Assembly: GCA_965651935.1 (NCBI GenBank)
Contig: CBFGTC010000017.1
Coordinates: forward strand, 1-36,903
From: JAFEDN01 sp965651935
Lineage (GTDB): Bacteria; Pseudomonadota; Gammaproteobacteria; Coxiellales; Coxiellaceae
Direction of reading: 5' to 3'
DNA length: 36,903 nucleotides
The stretch's first letter is position 1. Every line of letters begins with the position of its first letter. Positions 35,301 to 36,903 of this stretch are shown in pieces. The notes under the pieces were generated by a model. The model was given only the letters and a program-made list of their open reading frames with translations, did no database searches and was not told the DNA's origin. The position numbers and the translations under genes are program-made.

Positions 35301-35454
35301 GATCGATGAAACCATTAAGCGTGTCCGTCCAGATAGCTGGCGCGGGATTCAAGCTCGGGAAAATATCATCAAGGCGGAGTTATATAAAATCTTACAGGAT
35401 ATGGCTAAAGTTGAAAGTATGTTTATGATCATTAAACAACAGCAAGAGTATTGA
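32341..35454 (+). CDS. hsdR: Type I restriction-modification system, endonuclease/translocase subunit
   Basis: 1037 residues. HsdR pulls DNA past the complex using ATP and cuts at a distance. The N-terminal nuclease has RRPDLVLYVNGIAIGILELK, with Asp134 and E148-x-K150 of the PD-(D/E)xK fold. The motor has Walker A TQGSGKS (277-281), the DECH box at 383-386 (VDECHRTQSGK), FTGTPLL as motif III, and AICRTNRLDGYDKDFG near motif VI. The C-terminal helical part, which binds the methyltransferase, is present. The ATG overlaps the hsdS stop (ATGA). All active-site residues seen are intact, so a working restriction system is likely. Confidence 0.96.
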   Translation: MRIGQPERITQNRVIALFRDELHYRYLGDWRDRDNNSNIEEGLLTAYLTKNGYSLAQISKAIHRLRIEADNHSRGLYGNNQKVYELLRYGVPVKIEAGKVTETVHLINWREPEKNDFVIAEEVTLCGNLERRPDLVLYVNGIAIGILELKNSRKSISDGIRQSLSNQQPLFNAWFFSTVQFIFAGNDSEGLQYGAIQTEENYFLKWKEDEEDNTRYKLDKYLLKICRKDRLIELMHDFVLFDGGQKKLPRVHQYFGIKAAQQHVREHQGGIIWHTQGSGKSIVMVLLAKWILENNPQARVAIITDRDELDKQIERVFGETGETIYRTKSGRDLMTQLGQAKPRLLCSLIHKFGQKGVDNFERFIKELEIQPCHAIGEIFVFVDECHRTQSGKLHRAMKAIMPNAVFIGFTGTPLLKQDKQTSLEVFGGYIHTYKFSEAVEDKVVLDLVYEARDIDQRLGSEDKIDAWFEAKTRGLNGWQKDELKKQWGTMQKVLSSRSRMDRVVSDIIFDFSVKPRLRDHRGNAILVASSIYEACKYYTLFQKADFKGKCAVVTSYNPQTKDITLEDTGANTETDKVFIYNTYSELLKDIVAKRDMTKTETYEEWAKDLFRREPANMKLLIVVDKLLTGFDAPSCTYLYIDKSMQDHALFQAICRTNRLDGYDKDFGHIIDYKDLFKKVEKAIAVYTSELDYSSGGVDPQVMMKDRISKSREQLDNAMEVLILICEPVEPPQDALQYIHYFCGNTEILGDLQERESLRSALYKAVANLVRAYANISDELEAAGYSEADIRYIKQSLKNYIDLREIIRNAANEKLDFKAYEADMRHLIDTYIEAAEPRKISPFDNLPLLELLVKTGIANAINTLPHCVKNNKEAIAEVIENNIRSKIVKEQLNDPAYYEKMSALLDEIIATRKAKAIEYEGYLKRIAELAKNVETGQGDDMPQPLTHSPAMRALYHNLKKFVANEVGGSGVAEETEIYGDSLLNLVLRIDETIKRVRPDSWRGIQARENIIKAELYKILQDMAKVESMFMIIKQQQEY

Positions 35455-36170
35455 TGGATACCAAAATTAAGCTAGGTGAAATTGTTGTGCATGTAGTGAA
35501 GAAAGATATCAAGAATCTTCACCTGAGTGTTTATCCTCCGACTGGGAGTGTACGAATCTCCGCGCCGTTGCGTACCAAGCTGGATACTATTCGAATCTTT
35601 GTAATCTCCAAATTGGATTGGATTAAGCGACAACAGAATAAGCAGCTGGATCAGGAACGTGAATCTCCGCGTGAATATCTGGATCGAGAAAGTCATTATC
35701 TTTGGGGAAAACGTTATTTACTTAAGATAATCGAAGAAGACCGCTTTTCTAAAGTTGAAATAAAACACAGACAAATATATCTCCGAGTCTGCGTAGGCGC
35801 AAGCGAAGAAAAAAAACGGTCAATTATAGAAGATTGGTATCGAATACAACTTAGAAAAGTTGTTCCATCATTTATTTCTAAATGGGAATTGCTTATGGGC
35901 GTAAAGGTAGAGCGGTTTTTTATTCAGAAAATGAAAACAAAATGGGGGAGTTGCAATCCTCGCTCTAAGAGTATAAGGCTGAATACTGAGTTGGCGAAAA
36001 AACCTCAGGAATATTTAGAATATATAATCGTCCATGAAATGACTCATTTATTAGAGCCTACACATAACCATCGGTTTACTGCTTTACTAAACCAGTTTTT
36101 GCCAAAATGGAATTTTTACCGGGAAGAATTGAATCGCTCGCCGCTTGGCTATGAGCAATGGAAGTACTAA
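35454..36170 (+). CDS. YgjP/DUF45-type zinc metallopeptidase linked to the type I operon
   Basis: 238 residues from the ATG at 35454, which overlaps the hsdR stop in TGATG; a TTG one codon earlier is possible but less likely. The C-terminal part contains IVHEMTHLLEPTHNHRF, a gluzincin-like H194-E-x-x-H198 with further His at 204 and 206, and the preceding KMKTKWGSCNPRSKSIRLN, the conserved tract of the YgjP-like (DUF45) family. Such SprT/WLM-like peptidases are often found as the fourth gene of type I restriction operons. Their role there is unknown; clearing or maturing the stalled complex has been imagined. The tight coupling suggests a function with HsdR. Confidence 0.92.
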   Translation: MDTKIKLGEIVVHVVKKDIKNLHLSVYPPTGSVRISAPLRTKLDTIRIFVISKLDWIKRQQNKQLDQERESPREYLDRESHYLWGKRYLLKIIEEDRFSKVEIKHRQIYLRVCVGASEEKKRSIIEDWYRIQLRKVVPSFISKWELLMGVKVERFFIQKMKTKWGSCNPRSKSIRLNTELAKKPQEYLEYIIVHEMTHLLEPTHNHRFTALLNQFLPKWNFYREELNRSPLGYEQWKY

Positions 36171-36309
36171 TATTTTTCACGGCGCTTGAACCGGTCTAGC
36201 AGATGTTTTAAAGGGATAGATAGTTTTTGGGTAGAGGGGTCAGATAGGAATTTTTATATTATTATTAATCCAATGGGATGCCCGGTTAAGGGCAAGGGGT
36301 GAGCAAAAT

Positions 36310-36522
36310 CTATAGCTTAGTTTTAATGCCGCAGGCGCGCACCACACACCATTTACTGGCGGCTTCAATTGTCATAAATAGACCGGAAACAATGAGAATC
36401 CATCCAATGATCCACTTTCCATAAAAAACAAAAAGGACTCCGGCAATAAGAAATAGCATTCCTAAAATGCCTCGAACTAATCGCCCCTGATGGTCAATAT
36501 TAGATTTAAAAAAATTTTTCAT
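36310..36522 (-). CDS. DUF2892 family inner-membrane protein
   Basis: 70 residues with two close membrane helices, LVRGILGMLFLIAGVLFVFY and WIIGWILIVSGLFMTIEAA, followed by a cysteine pair separated by four residues (CVVRAC). The start NIDHQGRLVRGILG and the tail G-L-x-M-T-I-E-A-x-x-x-W-C fit the DUF2892/YgaP-TM family, small proteins often linked to rhodanese or sulfur metabolism. No ribosome-binding site is obvious. It stands alone, opposite to the restriction operon. Confidence 0.82.
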   Translation of the reverse strand: MKNFFKSNIDHQGRLVRGILGMLFLIAGVLFVFYGKWIIGWILIVSGLFMTIEAASKWCVVRACGIKTKL

Positions 36523-36536
36523 GGCTTAATTTTAAC

Positions 36537-36665
36537 ATGAAAGATTTATGGGTTACAATGATGACAATGGGCTGGGTCAGCCTCTGCCAGTTTATCTACC
36601 TGTGGCAAAAATTCAATATGGTCTCACATCTGACACATTTTAATACATTAGTAGCGGTATTTTAA
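36537..36665 (+). CDS. Short tryptophan-rich hydrophobic frame, possibly a remnant
   Basis: ATG 36537 starts a 42-residue frame (MKDLWVTMMTMGWVSLCQFI, then YLWQKF) ending at TAA 36663-36665. The first half looks like a membrane helix and the second half looks non-coding. No ribosome-binding site or family is recognised. It may be the head of a truncated membrane protein. Confidence 0.22.
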   Translation: MKDLWVTMMTMGWVSLCQFIYLWQKFNMVSHLTHFNTLVAVF

Positions 36666-36713
36666 GTGCATAGATTGATAGATAAATTGTCGCTGATAGT
36701 CTAAAATTCCGTT

Positions 36714-36869
36714 ATGAGTCTTTCAAACATTAAAATCGGCTATCCTTGTATTAATTATCAAATCAACGCCAAAATGCGAACATTTAGGCTAAGTCATTAT
36801 AGCCTGGAAAAGCATATTGATATTATTGGAAAGAACCTTGGTGAATTACCAGCGGTTCCCGCTGAATAA
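36714..36869 (+). pseudogene. Truncated UV damage endonuclease (UvdE/UvsE) N-terminus
   Basis: The 51-residue frame begins MSLSNIKIGYPCINYQINAK and continues RTFRLSHYSLEKHIDIIGKN before EL and a stop at 36867-36869. The combination K-I-G-Y-P-C-I-N, then T-F-R-L-x-x-Y-S-x-E-K, then N-L is the signature start of UvdE/UvsE, a TIM-barrel enzyme of about 300 residues that nicks 5' of UV photoproducts. Only the first strand and helix remain; the residues ELPAVPAE before the stop no longer match. Either a deletion fused it to unrelated sequence or a nonsense or frameshift has occurred near 36850; the window ends too soon to tell. Confidence 0.65.
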
Positions 36870-36903
36870 ATAAAGGTCGGTGTTGGGCGGGTTCCAGGTG
36901 ACA

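Noticed and set aside
36600..36660. GGTCTCACATCTGACAC-like sequence as an IS end
   Set aside because: It looked like a possible terminal repeat, but no partner repeat or transposase fragment was found nearby.
1..36903. CRISPR arrays, tRNA and rRNA genes
   Set aside because: I saw no regularly spaced direct repeats, no tRNA-like cloverleaf with a TTCGANTC-type arm, and no rRNA sequence; a tRNAscan/Infernal run would settle it.

Overview
The window looks like a piece of an AT-rich gammaproteobacterial chromosome undergoing gene decay, most likely from a host-associated member of the Legionellales (Legionella/Coxiella/Berkiella-like). I infer this from the LysR, YciI, ABC-exporter and type I restriction genes of gammaproteobacterial style, from very large proteins with eukaryote-like parts (ankyrin repeats, a calpain-type protease, F-box-like motifs), and from the number of broken genes and IS fragments. 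No rRNA, tRNA or CRISPR array was found, so taxonomy rests on protein style only.

Layout. 1-2140 is a graveyard: the tail of an incoming gene, two short frames each interrupted by one TGA, a scrambled DUF927-type primase, a probable MepB head and a frameshifted NmrA-type NAD(P)-binding protein. 2137-3715 is a small LysR-controlled cluster (ABM monooxygenase-like, YciI-like, LysR) with a perfect 23-bp palindrome in front of lysR. 3794-4156 is a Nudix pseudogene with at least two single-base frameshifts. 4358-6163 is an intact ABC exporter, followed by a GNAT relic.

6590-23006 is a run of large proteins that look like secreted or host-directed factors: a 1671-aa protein with an embedded poly(A) polymerase/CCA-transferase-like nucleotidyltransferase domain; a calpain-family cysteine protease with a complete Cys/His/Asn triad; a 1448-aa protein with a Hint (intein/hedgehog-type) domain and a hydrophobic C-terminal third; and two unknown proteins (300 and 404 aa) that share an LP-x-x-(V/L)-x-x-I-I-x-x-Y motif resembling the first helix of F-boxes. 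A divergent promoter cassette of about 190 bp occurs twice (12487-12677 and 16634-16823). The first copy carries the dead 5' end of a paralogue of the 300-aa gene, so part of this island arose by duplication. Remnants of an IS4-type and an IS3-type element, plus a GC-rich double-hairpin element, lie at 11922-12440.

23158-36170 is a defence-like region. First comes a two-gene minus-strand unit: a superfamily 2 helicase overlapping a 1002-aa ankyrin protein that ends in a DUF3883 (NO VEIN) nuclease-like domain. I consider this pair the best candidate for an undescribed system. A complete type I restriction-modification operon follows on the plus strand, hsdM-hsdS-hsdR, each gene overlapping the next, plus a co-directional YgjP/DUF45-type zinc metallopeptidase. 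The window ends with a DUF2892 membrane protein, a short unknown frame and the 51-residue head of a UV damage endonuclease (UvdE) that stops early.
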